This document shows positions 56,100-64,000 of a DNA stretch of 64,000 nucleotides, piece after piece. The DNA is from Nostoc sp. CENA543. GTDB taxonomy: Bacteria > Cyanobacteriota > Cyanobacteriia > Cyanobacteriales > Nostocaceae. The position numbers and the translations under genes were made by a program. Where the stretch lies: positions 6,454,501-6,518,500 of the forward strand of contig NZ_CP023278.1 in the NCBI RefSeq assembly GCF_002896875.1. The letters are read 5' to 3'. Within the stretch, counting starts at the first letter, position 1. Each line of letters begins with the position of its first letter. A model generated the notes under the pieces. It was not told the DNA's origin, ran no database searches, and saw only the letters and a list, made by a program, of their open reading frames with translations.

Positions 56100-56220
56100 T
56101 CCCTGTTCCCTAATGAGTGCTGAGTAATGAGTAATGAGTAATGAGTGCTGAGTGCTGACTAATGACTGATGACTAATGACTAATGACTAATGACTATTGA
56201 CTATTGACTATTGACTATTC
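56100..56220. repeat. STRR arrays (GTAATGA, TGACTAA and TGACTAT heptamers)
   Basis: GGGCATGG units (about 56053-56083), then TAATGAG/TGCTGAG units (56113-56155) and TGACTAA/TGACTAT units (56155-56219). The last units overlap the end of aroK and provide its final residues NSQ and the TAG stop. Confidence 0.9.
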
Positions 56221-56747
56221 CTCAACACACTAGGAATCGCTGCCATAATTTTGTCTACTGTTTGTTCTGGTGTTTCTTCCTCGGTGATGGTAATTCTGAG
56301 ATCAGCTTGGGCGTAAAGGGGTGTGCGTTGTTCCAGAAGCGATCGCAGTTTACCTTGAGGATCAGGGTCTTGTAGCAATGGTCTTGTGCTATCCTCAGCT
56401 AAACGGGTATACAGTAAATCTACTGGCGCATCTAACCACACAATTAAACCGTGGTGTAAGTAACTCCAATTTTCTCGTTTGAGAACAATACCCCCGCCTG
56501 TGGCGACAGTCAATTTGGTATAAGCGCAAACTTGCCCTAACACATCACTTTCCAGTTGCCGAAATGCTGCTTCTCCTTCCTCTGCAAATATCTGATTAAT
56601 CGATTTTTTGGCGGACTGGGCAATCACATTATCAGTATCAATAAATCCATAGCCTAGTTGTTTGGCGAGTAATTGCCCGACAGTGCTTTTCCCAGCCCCC
56701 ATCATGCCAATTAAGTACAGATTAACTCCTTGTAACAAACTACTCAC
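56208..56747 (-). CDS. aroK: Shikimate kinase
   Basis: 179 residues. It phosphorylates shikimate in the chorismate pathway. Motifs: P-loop GMMGAGKSTVGQLLAKQLGYGFIDTDNVI, the shikimate-binding RQLESDVL and TGGGIVL, and the lid with DSTRPLLQDP. It starts six bases after the stop codon of the upstream NB-ARC gene, so the two share a transcript. The C-terminal NSQ is encoded by the adjoining repeat array, extending the usual end by few residues. Confidence 0.95.
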   Translation of the reverse strand: MSSLLQGVNLYLIGMMGAGKSTVGQLLAKQLGYGFIDTDNVIAQSAKKSINQIFAEEGEAAFRQLESDVLGQVCAYTKLTVATGGGIVLKRENWSYLHHGLIVWLDAPVDLLYTRLAEDSTRPLLQDPDPQGKLRSLLEQRTPLYAQADLRITITEEETPEQTVDKIMAAIPSVLRNSQ

Positions 56748-56753
56748 GCTAAT

Positions 56754-58355
56754 TTAAAACTCCAGTTTCAGACTGCTTTTTCCTGTATGATTTTGGTTGT
56801 GTGCTGTCAACAGCGTCTGCATTAATAAGCAATCTTCTTTTGCAGCACGTAATTTCAAATTTTCCTCTATTAACCGTTCAGTTGTATACTCAGTTAAGGC
56901 TGGATTTGGTGAAAATCTACCTGCTTGCTGTTCAATTAAAGAACGTTTTTGTAATAAATCTACAGCATCCAAAATTAATCTCTGGGAAAGTCTTGGTGAT
57001 AATCCTGGTATGATGTTGTCTTTTAGCTCACTCAGTGAAACCCAATCTTGATTGATTGCTAACCAATACAGAACATTTTTTTCGAGTTGCGACAAGCGAT
57101 TGAATTGCTGCTCTAAAATTAAACGCAAGTCTCCAAAAATAATGGTGCGTTGGCTGATAAACTCACTAATGTTACCACCAAATAAGTCTTGAATAGCTGT
57201 GGCTGCCAATTGTAAAAATAACGGATTACCTGCATACCAATCAGCTAGTATTTGAGACTCTTTCTCTGTTAGTTGACTCAATCCCTTAGATTGGAGGATT
57301 GAGAAGCTGGCTTTTTTGCCCAATCCTGTTAGTTTCCATGAACGCACGGGTAAATTTTGCCCCTCTAAGGCTGTGATTTCTGGTGTTTTTTCGCGACTAG
57401 TCAAGATGACACAACTTTGATGTTGCGATTCTCCTAAACGTTGAATTAATTCCTGATAAATTTCATAGTCTGGATGATATTTGATGGGCGATATTAAAGA
57501 ATTCAAATCAGCGTTTTCTGAATTAGAGTTACTGTTTTGATTGTCTTGATGATTACTAACTAATATCGAGTCAAAACTATCTAAAACGATTAAACAACGG
57601 GTAGAACGTAAACAATCTATCAGTAGAGATATTTTCTCATCTACTGTGTCAGCAGTTTTATCCTGTTGATCTGGAGATAAAACCGCAATCAGTTGCTCTA
57701 ATATCTTCTCTAGGGTAGGTGCAAGACGTAGCGATCGCCAGATAATATACTCGAAGTCTGATTGTAGCTCTTGTGCTAGCTTCACGGAAAAAGCAGTTTT
57801 CCCAATACCAGCCATGCCCAAGAGTAGCACTAGTCGGCAATTATCTTCTAAAACCCACTGTTTAATTTTTCCTAGTTCTGTCGTTCTCCCTTGAAAATTA
57901 CTGACATCAACAGCAGCACCCCAATCCATGAGGGCTGTATGTTTAAATTTAACTAAGTTATTTTCTGGTTCTTTGATAGTTTTTCCATTGCCATTAATGG
58001 ATTGTAATTGCAACTTATCTTTTTTATACCCTGCTTTTTCCAGTAAATAAGTTACACGACTCCAATTTTTGACTTTAACGGAGTTTCCAGCTTGATTACT
58101 TAACATTTCTTCTATATATTTGTAGAGTCCGTTAGATAAATAAACTCTCACGGTGCTACTACTACGACTTTGATACACCACACTAGCAATTTCTGCCGGA
58201 CTACATCCACAAAGTAAGCCTCTGAGAAATTTTTTTTCTACAGGAGTTAATGCCTTACCTTTAGTTGATGCTAAATCGATGTATAGTTTTTCTAACTCCC
58301 AATTCTTTCCCGCTTCTAGAAATACCTCTATTTGATTGGCATCAAATGTTGTCAT
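56754..58355 (-). CDS. NB-ARC ATPase with N-terminal vMAP-like helix-turn-helix domain
   Basis: 533 residues. The N-terminal ~95 residues (LTPVEKKFLRGLLCGCSPAEIASVVYQSRSSSTVRVYLSNGLYKYIEEML) match the HTH domain found at the start of cyanobacterial NB-ARC/WD40 and TPR proteins (vMAP-type). The NB-ARC ATPase (about 155-450) has P-loop LLGMAGIGKTAFSVKLA (near 178-194), Walker B CLIVLDSFDSIL, sensor ILTSREKTPE and GNPLFLQLAATAIQDLFGG, then a winged helix (about 440-510). It ends there: the C-terminal WD40 or TPR repeats usual in this group are absent. It may be a compact regulatory form. It precedes aroK by six bases; a functional link is not evident. STAND ATPases of this type switch signalling or defence states, which is an inference here. 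Confidence 0.83.
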   Translation of the reverse strand: MTTFDANQIEVFLEAGKNWELEKLYIDLASTKGKALTPVEKKFLRGLLCGCSPAEIASVVYQSRSSSTVRVYLSNGLYKYIEEMLSNQAGNSVKVKNWSRVTYLLEKAGYKKDKLQLQSINGNGKTIKEPENNLVKFKHTALMDWGAAVDVSNFQGRTTELGKIKQWVLEDNCRLVLLLGMAGIGKTAFSVKLAQELQSDFEYIIWRSLRLAPTLEKILEQLIAVLSPDQQDKTADTVDEKISLLIDCLRSTRCLIVLDSFDSILVSNHQDNQNSNSNSENADLNSLISPIKYHPDYEIYQELIQRLGESQHQSCVILTSREKTPEITALEGQNLPVRSWKLTGLGKKASFSILQSKGLSQLTEKESQILADWYAGNPLFLQLAATAIQDLFGGNISEFISQRTIIFGDLRLILEQQFNRLSQLEKNVLYWLAINQDWVSLSELKDNIIPGLSPRLSQRLILDAVDLLQKRSLIEQQAGRFSPNPALTEYTTERLIEENLKLRAAKEDCLLMQTLLTAHNQNHTGKSSLKLEF

Positions 58356-58930
58356 TACTGTTCGCTATGTATTTAATATAACCTTGGCAATATATTAGCG
58401 ACTCTTCCATAAAGCCAGAATAAATCAGAGATAAATTTCTAACGAATTTCCTAACTTTTGTTAGGTGACTAAGCAGTTATTTATTAGGTATCGTTGGCTT
58501 AATAGAAAATTTATAAAGTTTATTTGAAACTTTAAGTGAAACACTGCCGTCATACTTAATTACCGTTGCTCTATCTTTTCACAGAATGTTTCACTGGTAC
58601 ATTTTACTGAGTTACTTACAGTACAAAATCAAGAAGTTACACCCAAGTGAAAAAGCATGATTCCTAAATGGTAAAAATCCCAGGATTTATCAGTGGAATC
58701 CGTCCGCAATTTCAGGTCTACCAAGGAAAGTTCTGAATCAGACTTTCGATAAAATCTCTAATTATTGGACAGTCTGTAATTCGTAATATTTGCAATTAAA
58801 GGTGTAAAAAATGACAGTTTTACTCAAAACATCAAATAAGTCTATTCATTAGTTTGAGGTTTAGAGAATACTGCATATTTTCCAGTTATTAGACCGAATG
58901 TATTAATGTGGTGTGAATGAGGCATCAACC
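58356..58930. other. AT-rich intergenic region
   Basis: About 575 bp between the divergent NB-ARC gene and a small plus-strand gene. It contains no repeats. A 13-codon ORF (58811-58852) with AAAGG upstream is seen but not called as a gene. Nothing else was recognised. Confidence 0.4.
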
Positions 58931-59134
58931 ATGACTCGAATTCGTGATGTTGTGCAACAAGCTTTAGTAACTGGCTATCTGACGGTTGAGGCAGAAAATC
59001 AATTACGCTACCTATTAACTACTAGGTATGACATTGAAGATTTAAATGCCTTTATGACTTTGCAAGAGGCTGCTATGAACGGTAATGTGAAGCAAGAATC
59101 TCGCGAACTTTGCCAAAAAGGTACTAAAGGATAG
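58931..59134 (+). CDS. Small conserved cyanobacterial protein
   Basis: 67 residues from the ATG at 58931, preferred because GAGG lies 8 bases upstream; a GTG six codons earlier is open too. It reads MTRIRDVVQQALVTGYLTVE, then AENQLRYLLTTRYDIEDLNAF and LQEAAMNGNVKQESRE: two or three amphipathic helices. Small proteins of this type (TRIRDVVxxAxxTGxLTxxAExxLR) are common and conserved in cyanobacteria, but their role is not known to me. Convergent with the LapA-like gene, with a 23-bp gap. Confidence 0.72.
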   Translation: MTRIRDVVQQALVTGYLTVEAENQLRYLLTTRYDIEDLNAFMTLQEAAMNGNVKQESRELCQKGTKG

Positions 59135-59157
59135 TACCGTGATTTGTGCCAATTGCC

Positions 59158-59859
59158 TCATTTACGTGGTTGATCGTTTTCCCAGTTATCATCTTCAAAG
59201 AAACTCCAATCATCATCCTCTTCACTGTTGACTTCATCGTTAGTGGGTTGTTTATAAGGGGGAACGATGACTCGGTAATCAGCATCATAAACTGATTCAG
59301 TTTTCCCGGCGGCGGTGTTTTTGGGTTCGCGGTAACTATAGGAGTAGGTAGAGCCAGAACGAGAAACTTTGTTAGGTTGCTGTGGACGTTCGTAACTAGT
59401 GGAGTTGCGTTTTGGTTCGTTGGCAGAATTCGGTTGAGGTGCTGGGGTTGGTTGCTCATCAAAATCCCAATCATCATTAGCACCATCATTTGTCCAGTCA
59501 TCAAATTCTTCGTCAAATCTCTCCCTGCTGCTAGAATCTGGCTGGCTTTTAGGTGGAGGGGGTGTTGATGGTTCAGATGTAAATTGTTCGCGCTTGTTAG
59601 TTGTGTTACGTCTAGCTGTTGTTGTCGAGGGAATTTTTTGACTAGGCGCAAAATAATTAGACAGCCGAAACAAGCTAGTAATCAATAGAGATGTGCCGGC
59701 ACCAGCCGTCATACTAAACAAAATCCACAACGCCAAAGGTAACGACTGGCTTCGCATACCCAAAAAATCTAGCGATAGCACAGGCGACCAATTTTGAACT
59801 AACAACAGCGTTAGTCCTCCCATGATTGCTATTAATAGAATTAAACGAATTACAGCCAT
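59158..59859 (-). CDS. LapA-like (DUF1049) membrane protein with disordered acidic tail
   Basis: 233 residues from the ATG at 59859; upstream codons that are open read through CCCCAGT repeats and are not likely coding. Residues about 1-60 form a two-helix LapA-type membrane domain (MAVIRLILLIAIMGGLTLLLVQNW, MRSQSLPLALWILFSMTAGAGTSLLITSLFRL). The remainder (about 65-233) is disordered, Ser/Thr/Pro/Gln-rich with acidic-aromatic clusters (FDEEFDDWTNDGANDDWDF, NSEEDDDWSFFEDDNW). Function unknown; the acidic DDW motifs suggest protein docking. Monocistronic. Confidence 0.78.
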   Translation of the reverse strand: MAVIRLILLIAIMGGLTLLLVQNWSPVLSLDFLGMRSQSLPLALWILFSMTAGAGTSLLITSLFRLSNYFAPSQKIPSTTTARRNTTNKREQFTSEPSTPPPPKSQPDSSSRERFDEEFDDWTNDGANDDWDFDEQPTPAPQPNSANEPKRNSTSYERPQQPNKVSRSGSTYSYSYREPKNTAAGKTESVYDADYRVIVPPYKQPTNDEVNSEEDDDWSFFEDDNWENDQPRK

Positions 59860-59939
59860 AAACCTGGGGATTGGGGACTGGGGACTGGGGACTGGGGACA
59901 AGGTAGAATTTGTTTCCCAATTCAGCACTAACTATTAAT

Positions 59940-60105
59940 TTAGTCAATAGTCAATAGTCATTAGTCAATAGTCAATAGTCATTAGCCATTACTCATTACT
60001 CATTACTCAGCACCGGCTAAACGCCGCGCTTGCGCTAACAGCACGGGCTGAACGCCCCGCTTCCGCTAACAGCACTCATTACTCAGCACTCTTTTTACTT
60101 TTAAC
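59940..60105. repeat. STRR array and GCGGGGCGTTTAGC-type repeats
   Basis: TCAATAG/TCATTAG heptamers (59941-59990) run into ATTACTC units (59990-60010), followed by two copies of the CTAAACGCC...CTTCCGCTAACAGCA repeat (about 60013-60075) that is also part of the palindrome at 52876. Confidence 0.85.
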
Positions 60106-60726
60106 TCATTTATTGCCTTCCCAGCGTTGTATGGGTATGCAGTCGATGTCTAATTGATCTAAGGCACGCGCCACGACAAAATCAACTAAGTCTTCAACGC
60201 TGTGTGGGTTGTGATACCAGGCGGGAATTGCTGGGACAATACGAACTCCGGTTTCTGCTAAGGTGGTTAAATTTCGTAGGTGAATCAGGCTAAAGGGGGT
60301 TTCACGGGGGACAACAACTAATTTGCGTCCCTCTTTAATGTGAACGTCGGCGGCTCTTTCTAGTAAGTCGGAACTCAAACCTACGGCTAACTTAGCAACG
60401 GTACTCATACTGCAAGGAATGACAATCATTCCCAAGGTACGGAAAGAACCACTAGCGATGTTGGCTCCGACGTTACTCCAAGGGTGACAACGCAATTTAC
60501 CTGCTTGGGAAACTCCGGCTTGTTCGCGCCAGAATTGCTCCTGTTGATTTGGTTCTGAGGGCATCCGAATATCCTGTTCGGCTTGCCAAACCATGTAACT
60601 TGATTTAGAGGCGACTAATTCGACTTCATAGTCAGCTGCTAGAAGATATTTGAGGGTACGAACTGCGTAAATCAGACCAGATGCACCTGATACGCCGATA
60701 ATTAGGGGTTTGCTATGATTTGTCAC
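60106..60726 (-). CDS. ubiX: Flavin prenyltransferase UbiX
   Basis: 206 residues. It makes prenylated FMN for UbiD-type decarboxylases; in cyanobacteria it serves plastoquinone synthesis. Motifs: GVSGASGLIYAVRTLKYLL (FMN site), ASGSFRTLGMIVIPCSMSTVAKLAVGLSSDLLERAADV and REGRKLVVVPRETPFSLIHLRNL (LVxVPRETPxSxIHLxNM signature, with the residue pair near HLRNL), and IVPAIPAWYHNPHSVEDLVDFVVAR. Length is standard. No ubiD gene is nearby. Its start is preceded by a repeat copy. Confidence 0.95.
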   Translation of the reverse strand: MTNHSKPLIIGVSGASGLIYAVRTLKYLLAADYEVELVASKSSYMVWQAEQDIRMPSEPNQQEQFWREQAGVSQAGKLRCHPWSNVGANIASGSFRTLGMIVIPCSMSTVAKLAVGLSSDLLERAADVHIKEGRKLVVVPRETPFSLIHLRNLTTLAETGVRIVPAIPAWYHNPHSVEDLVDFVVARALDQLDIDCIPIQRWEGNK

Positions 60727-60933
60727 CGTTAGTTCATGAGAGTGCTGTTAGCGCAAGCGCGGCGTTTAGCCGGTGCTGAGTTGTGAGTTTTGAGTGAGTT
60801 TTGAGTGAGTTTAGAAGTTAGTTAGTAATTTGGTAGATGCTTTGTTGCTTGTGGATGTTCAATTTTTCCACAAGATGTTTTATGAATAGCCGATTTACTC
60901 AACACTTTTAACTCAGCACTTAGCACTTGTTGA
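60727..60933. repeat. Repeat unit TGCTGTTAGCGCAAGCGCGGCG and TTTTGAGTGAG units
   Basis: Spacer downstream of zam and upstream of ubiX. It contains one GCGGCGTTTAGC-type unit (60741-60778) and two TTTTGAGTGAG units (60788-60812). No ORF. Confidence 0.7.
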
Positions 60934-63285
60934 CTATTCCTCAGCATAAGGGTCTAAATCATCGGCTTCAAGGTCGTTGGCTAGGTAGATATCCGAAATA
61001 TCACCATTTACACCACCAACTCCTAAGCCTTTGACTAGTCCGTCGCTACCTACGGTAACTAAATCTATTTGCTGACGGTAGTAATCGACGCTTTTAACTT
61101 GGACGGAGACGCGATCGCCTAATCTATAAGAAGCGCGATTTTTTCTGCCAAATAGGGCTTGTTGTCTGGCGCGGTATTCATACCAGTCATCTTTGAGGGA
61201 ACTAACATGAACGAGTCCTTCTACCCGTAACGGTACGCCGGGATTAGTCTTCACTTCCGCATCTCCAGAGGGAACTTCAATTTCCACAAAGAAACCATAG
61301 GATTGCACGCCGGTAATTACACCTTGAAAAACTTGCCCGATGCGCTGTTTCATCAGTTGGGCTTTTTGCAGTCCGGCTAAGTCGGCTTCGGCTTCTTGGA
61401 CTTCTTTTTCCCTGTCGTTGATTTGGACAATTACCCTGGTTAAATCGCTTTGCAGTTCTTGCTGCAATTCTGGGGGGAGGACGTTCCAGTTAATTTCTGT
61501 GTGGCTGGAGGAGTGGCGCAGGTTCACCCGTTCTTTGACACGGGTATTGCGGCGATCGCGTCCGTGTTCTAGTAGTTGATAATACACTCTCTGGATGAGT
61601 AAATCGGGGTAACGCCGCAGGGGTGCAGTACAGTGAATGTATTGGGGGAGTGCTAACCCAAAGTGACTGCCCTGAGTAGTGCTGTATACCGATGGTTTGA
61701 GGGTATCTTGCAATAGATAAGTCAACACTTGCTCTGAGGGGGAGTCAGCAAAGGCTCTAGTCAGGTGTTGGTAATCTAAGGGTTCAATTTCGACTTCTGG
61801 ATCTAGTGCTAATTCCACGCCCAAGTTAATGGCTAATTTGAGCATTTCCTGCACATCTTCGGCATCGGGTGTACCTTGAGTGCGCCAGATGGCGGGAACA
61901 CCCAAAGCGTTTAAATGCACGGCCATTAATTCATTTACCAGTAGCACAAACTCGGTGAAGAGCGATCGCACTGGGGAATCATCTACCACTACAGCCCCCA
62001 AAATCCCTTCATCAAAGTAGGGGTTTTGAGTGGAGGGAAGATTTAACTGCAAGCTACCACGGGCGAGGCGGGCTTGTCTCACACTTTGGGAAATGCTGAC
62101 TAAGTTGTGTAATAGTTCGATGACATCGGGAGATTCTTTTTTCACGTCTCCCGCTAGTACCCCCTCGGCTTTGGCTTTGGTCAAGGCTGTGTCTACATGA
62201 ATGACACTTGGTTGGATTTCCCATTCCAAGACTGCACCAGATTGGGCAGAGAAGGTGATTAAAAAGGAGATGGCCAGGCGATCGCTTTTGGGGACTAGGG
62301 AACAACGCTCCGCCACTGCATCGGGTAACATGGGCAACACTAAATCACCCAAGTATACTGAACGACCTCGTTTTACTGCTTCCCTGTCTAAAGCTTCGTC
62401 AGGCTGTATATAGTGGGAAACATCGGCGATGTGAAAACCTAATTGCCAGTTTCCTGCCACCGTTTTTTCTAGACTGAAGGCATTTTCTACTACCTTCTGG
62501 TCATTATTTACTTCCGTAATAGCAAGCGTAAATAAATTACGTAAATCCAGTTTGTTTTTCAGGTCAGCCTTGAGCAGCCGTTTGGATAACTTAGAAGCTG
62601 CATCGAGGATTGCGTCTGAAAAATTCCGAGATAAATCGTGTTTACAGGTAACTAAATCTATATCAGCTGCGGCTTCTGCGTCACTACCGAGAATTTGTAC
62701 TACCCGACCGATGGGGGGATATTGGGCTAAAGGATAACGCAGCACTTCCACATGGGCGAGGTGGTCAAGGGCTTCCTCTAATTTCATGCCGTTAGTTAAG
62801 ATTTTTAACTCAAACAGCAAACGGTCATCTAGGGGAACAGCCCGAAAACCACCATCTACTTGTTTAATCCGGGCGAGTAGAGTGTGATTAGAACGTTCTA
62901 AAATTAACTTAACTTCCCCTTCTGGGGAACGGCGACGACTACCTTCTTTCAGGACTCTGACTAAAACGCGATCGCCATTCCAAGCATTACTCAAATGACT
63001 TTCACGGATATAAATATCCTCGGCCCCTTCGACATCTTGAATCGCGAAGCAAAAGCCCTTACTAGAACAACGTAGTTTAGCTTCAATTAGACCTTCTTCT
63101 GAAATGCGGCGATACTTACCCCGTTCCTTCGCCAATAGACCGATTTTCTCCAACACCTCCAAGGTGATGTGGAGTTTTTCTAAACTTTCTTCGTCCTCGC
63201 AACCGAGTTTTTTTTCCAAAACTTTGCGAGCTACCAATTTATCATCGGTGAAATTGGCAAGGAGTGTAGCGATTGAAAATTCCAT
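60934..63285 (-). CDS. zam: Zam-type RNB-domain protein (RNase R/II family, degenerate active site)
   Basis: 783 residues, nearly the same length as Synechocystis Zam. The RNB domain covers about 210-570 (GFHIADVSHYIQPDEALDREAVKRGRSVYL, QGSHFGLALPQYIHCTAPLRRYPDLL) and an S1 domain about 645-735 (GQVFQGVITGVQSYGFFVEI). The metal-binding block of active RNase II/R enzymes (xTIDxxDAxDxDDA) is here ITEVNNDQKVVENAF (256-270): only Asp262 remains, and Glu267/Asn268 replace the catalytic Asp pair. The protein is therefore probably not an active exoribonuclease, in line with the reported RNA-binding, redox-responsive Zam. Zam was named for acetazolamide resistance and is linked to photosynthetic fitness. 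Monocistronic; AAAGG lies about 11 bases upstream. Confidence 0.8.
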   Translation of the reverse strand: MEFSIATLLANFTDDKLVARKVLEKKLGCEDEESLEKLHITLEVLEKIGLLAKERGKYRRISEEGLIEAKLRCSSKGFCFAIQDVEGAEDIYIRESHLSNAWNGDRVLVRVLKEGSRRRSPEGEVKLILERSNHTLLARIKQVDGGFRAVPLDDRLLFELKILTNGMKLEEALDHLAHVEVLRYPLAQYPPIGRVVQILGSDAEAAADIDLVTCKHDLSRNFSDAILDAASKLSKRLLKADLKNKLDLRNLFTLAITEVNNDQKVVENAFSLEKTVAGNWQLGFHIADVSHYIQPDEALDREAVKRGRSVYLGDLVLPMLPDAVAERCSLVPKSDRLAISFLITFSAQSGAVLEWEIQPSVIHVDTALTKAKAEGVLAGDVKKESPDVIELLHNLVSISQSVRQARLARGSLQLNLPSTQNPYFDEGILGAVVVDDSPVRSLFTEFVLLVNELMAVHLNALGVPAIWRTQGTPDAEDVQEMLKLAINLGVELALDPEVEIEPLDYQHLTRAFADSPSEQVLTYLLQDTLKPSVYSTTQGSHFGLALPQYIHCTAPLRRYPDLLIQRVYYQLLEHGRDRRNTRVKERVNLRHSSSHTEINWNVLPPELQQELQSDLTRVIVQINDREKEVQEAEADLAGLQKAQLMKQRIGQVFQGVITGVQSYGFFVEIEVPSGDAEVKTNPGVPLRVEGLVHVSSLKDDWYEYRARQQALFGRKNRASYRLGDRVSVQVKSVDYYRQQIDLVTVGSDGLVKGLGVGGVNGDISDIYLANDLEADDLDPYAEE

Positions 63286-64000
63286 GCAGTGAACCGACCT
63301 TTGGTCAAAACATCATGTTGGCGTAATCTGGTTCTTTGCCGTATGCCCTCACGGACTACAGTATATTAGCTGGAAACGAATTGCCTCAAGGGCGTGTTCC
63401 CGACGTTCTCATCAAGGTTCATCTACCCAGAGGGGAAGATGCGTTTTAGCTACTCAGTGCTGAGTTGTGTTAGCGGTAGCAGGGCGGTTAACAGATGCTG
63501 ATTTTGAGTTGAAGTAGAAAGCATTCAATAGTGTCACACTTAGTGAATGCTTGGCCTTTGGAGAAAAAATCCTCTTACGGAGAGAAGATTTTTCTCATAA
63601 GTGGCTTTTTTACTCAACACCGGCTAAACGCCGCGCTACCGCTAACAGCACTCAATACTCAGCACTGTTCATCAGATGATCCGTGTAGCTGGCTTTCCTG
63701 GAGAGTACACTCTCAAAGCACTTCTCACTGCATAACCATTTCAGAGTTAATCTAGGTTTGAGTACCTTCATCGAACCAAACTTAATATTAAGTAAAGCTG
63801 ACGAAAAGTTTTCCCGTTAGTGTTAATTACGCAACTGATTTTGAGTCTAGTGTGGTAATGAGTCGCCGCATCACCCAAAAAAGTGCCACATAGGGGAAAC
63901 TACAGGTGTTTTGTGGTCGAGGTTGAGGGTACTTTTGCGTGATTTGCCTCTGATTTTTTACTGAAAAAAACTGCCGAATTACCCAACTTGTCCGTATGAA
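63286..64000. other. Non-coding right end with repeats
   Basis: The zam leader (63286-63450), a TGCTGAGT/GTTAGCGGTAGCAGGG repeat (about 63460-63500), an imperfect hairpin (GAGAAAAAATC at 63561 with GATTTTTCTC at 63587), a second GCGTTTAGC-type repeat (about 63618-63665) and about 230 bp of moderately AT-rich sequence. No credible ORF; probably the 5' region of a gene beyond the window. Confidence 0.5.

Noticed and set aside
58811-58852. 13-codon ORF with AAAGG upstream
   Set aside because: Too short to support as a gene; no leader-peptide features such as a run of one amino acid followed by a terminator.
59860-59928. Upstream extension of the LapA-like gene
   Set aside because: The added residues (PVPSPQSPIP type) are translated CCCCAGT repeats; the membrane domain starts at 59859.
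63531-63755. 74-codon plus-strand open frame at the right end
   Set aside because: It contains dispersed repeat units and has no protein-like composition or homology that I recognise.

Overview
The window looks like chromosomal DNA of a filamentous, heterocyst-forming cyanobacterium (Nostoc/Anabaena/Trichormus type). The evidence is abundant HIP1 palindromes (GCGATCGC), a psaC gene, a HetP-family small protein, a filamentous-type sucrose synthase, a Zam-type RNB protein, and very many short tandem heptamer/octamer arrays (STRRs) between genes. I saw no rRNA, tRNA or CRISPR array. Most genes are on the minus strand.

Layout: (1) 1-4.1 kb: a left-truncated RDD/pentapeptide-repeat membrane protein, small membrane or secreted proteins of unknown function, and an adenosine-specific kinase family protein. 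(2) 4.1-9.7 kb: a carbon-metabolism pair, a GH65 disaccharide phosphorylase fused to beta-phosphoglucomutase, and sucrose synthase. (3) 10-17 kb: a HetP-like protein, an ABM-fold protein, a CBS/PAS hybrid histidine kinase and two unknowns. (4) 17-33.3 kb: a co-directional minus-strand block. It runs from a contractile-injection-system/phage-tail baseplate set (gp25, J-type, tail-protein-I type), through two single-pass membrane proteins carrying Ig-like beta-sandwich domains (one with WD40 repeats, one with a winged helix), to a CHAT-TPR protein that lacks the catalytic dyad and a TpsB/FhaC-type outer-membrane transporter. A structured-looking non-coding block lies between the last two. (5) 33.6-40 kb: housekeeping and envelope genes (conserved membrane protein, SpoIID-like, M50-like, FHA/zinc-ribbon, 6-phosphogluconolactonase, psaC). 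(6) 40.5-46.3 kb: a lipoprotein, then two tandem dynamin-like GTPases (one with a TerB domain) and a PD-(D/E)XK nuclease-like protein. (7) 46.4-54.9 kb: an SLH-domain porin, a secreted Thr/Asn-rich protein, DUF1361, an AI-2E family transporter, pdxH, a DUF3153 lipoprotein, a TPR protein and a secreted protein. (8) 55-64 kb: argB, aroK with an NB-ARC protein, a small conserved protein, a LapA-like protein, ubiX, zam, and 0.7 kb of non-coding repeat-rich DNA.

The most unusual system is the partial baseplate module linked to Ig-domain membrane proteins. It has no sheath, tube, spike or AAA+ gene in the window. It fits a membrane-anchored contractile injection system such as the thylakoid-anchored type reported in multicellular cyanobacteria, with the other structural genes elsewhere. 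Other points of interest are the tandem dynamin/TerB/nuclease block, degenerate active sites in the CHAT and Zam proteins, and repeat arrays that supply stop codons, C-terminal residues and interdomain linkers to real genes.
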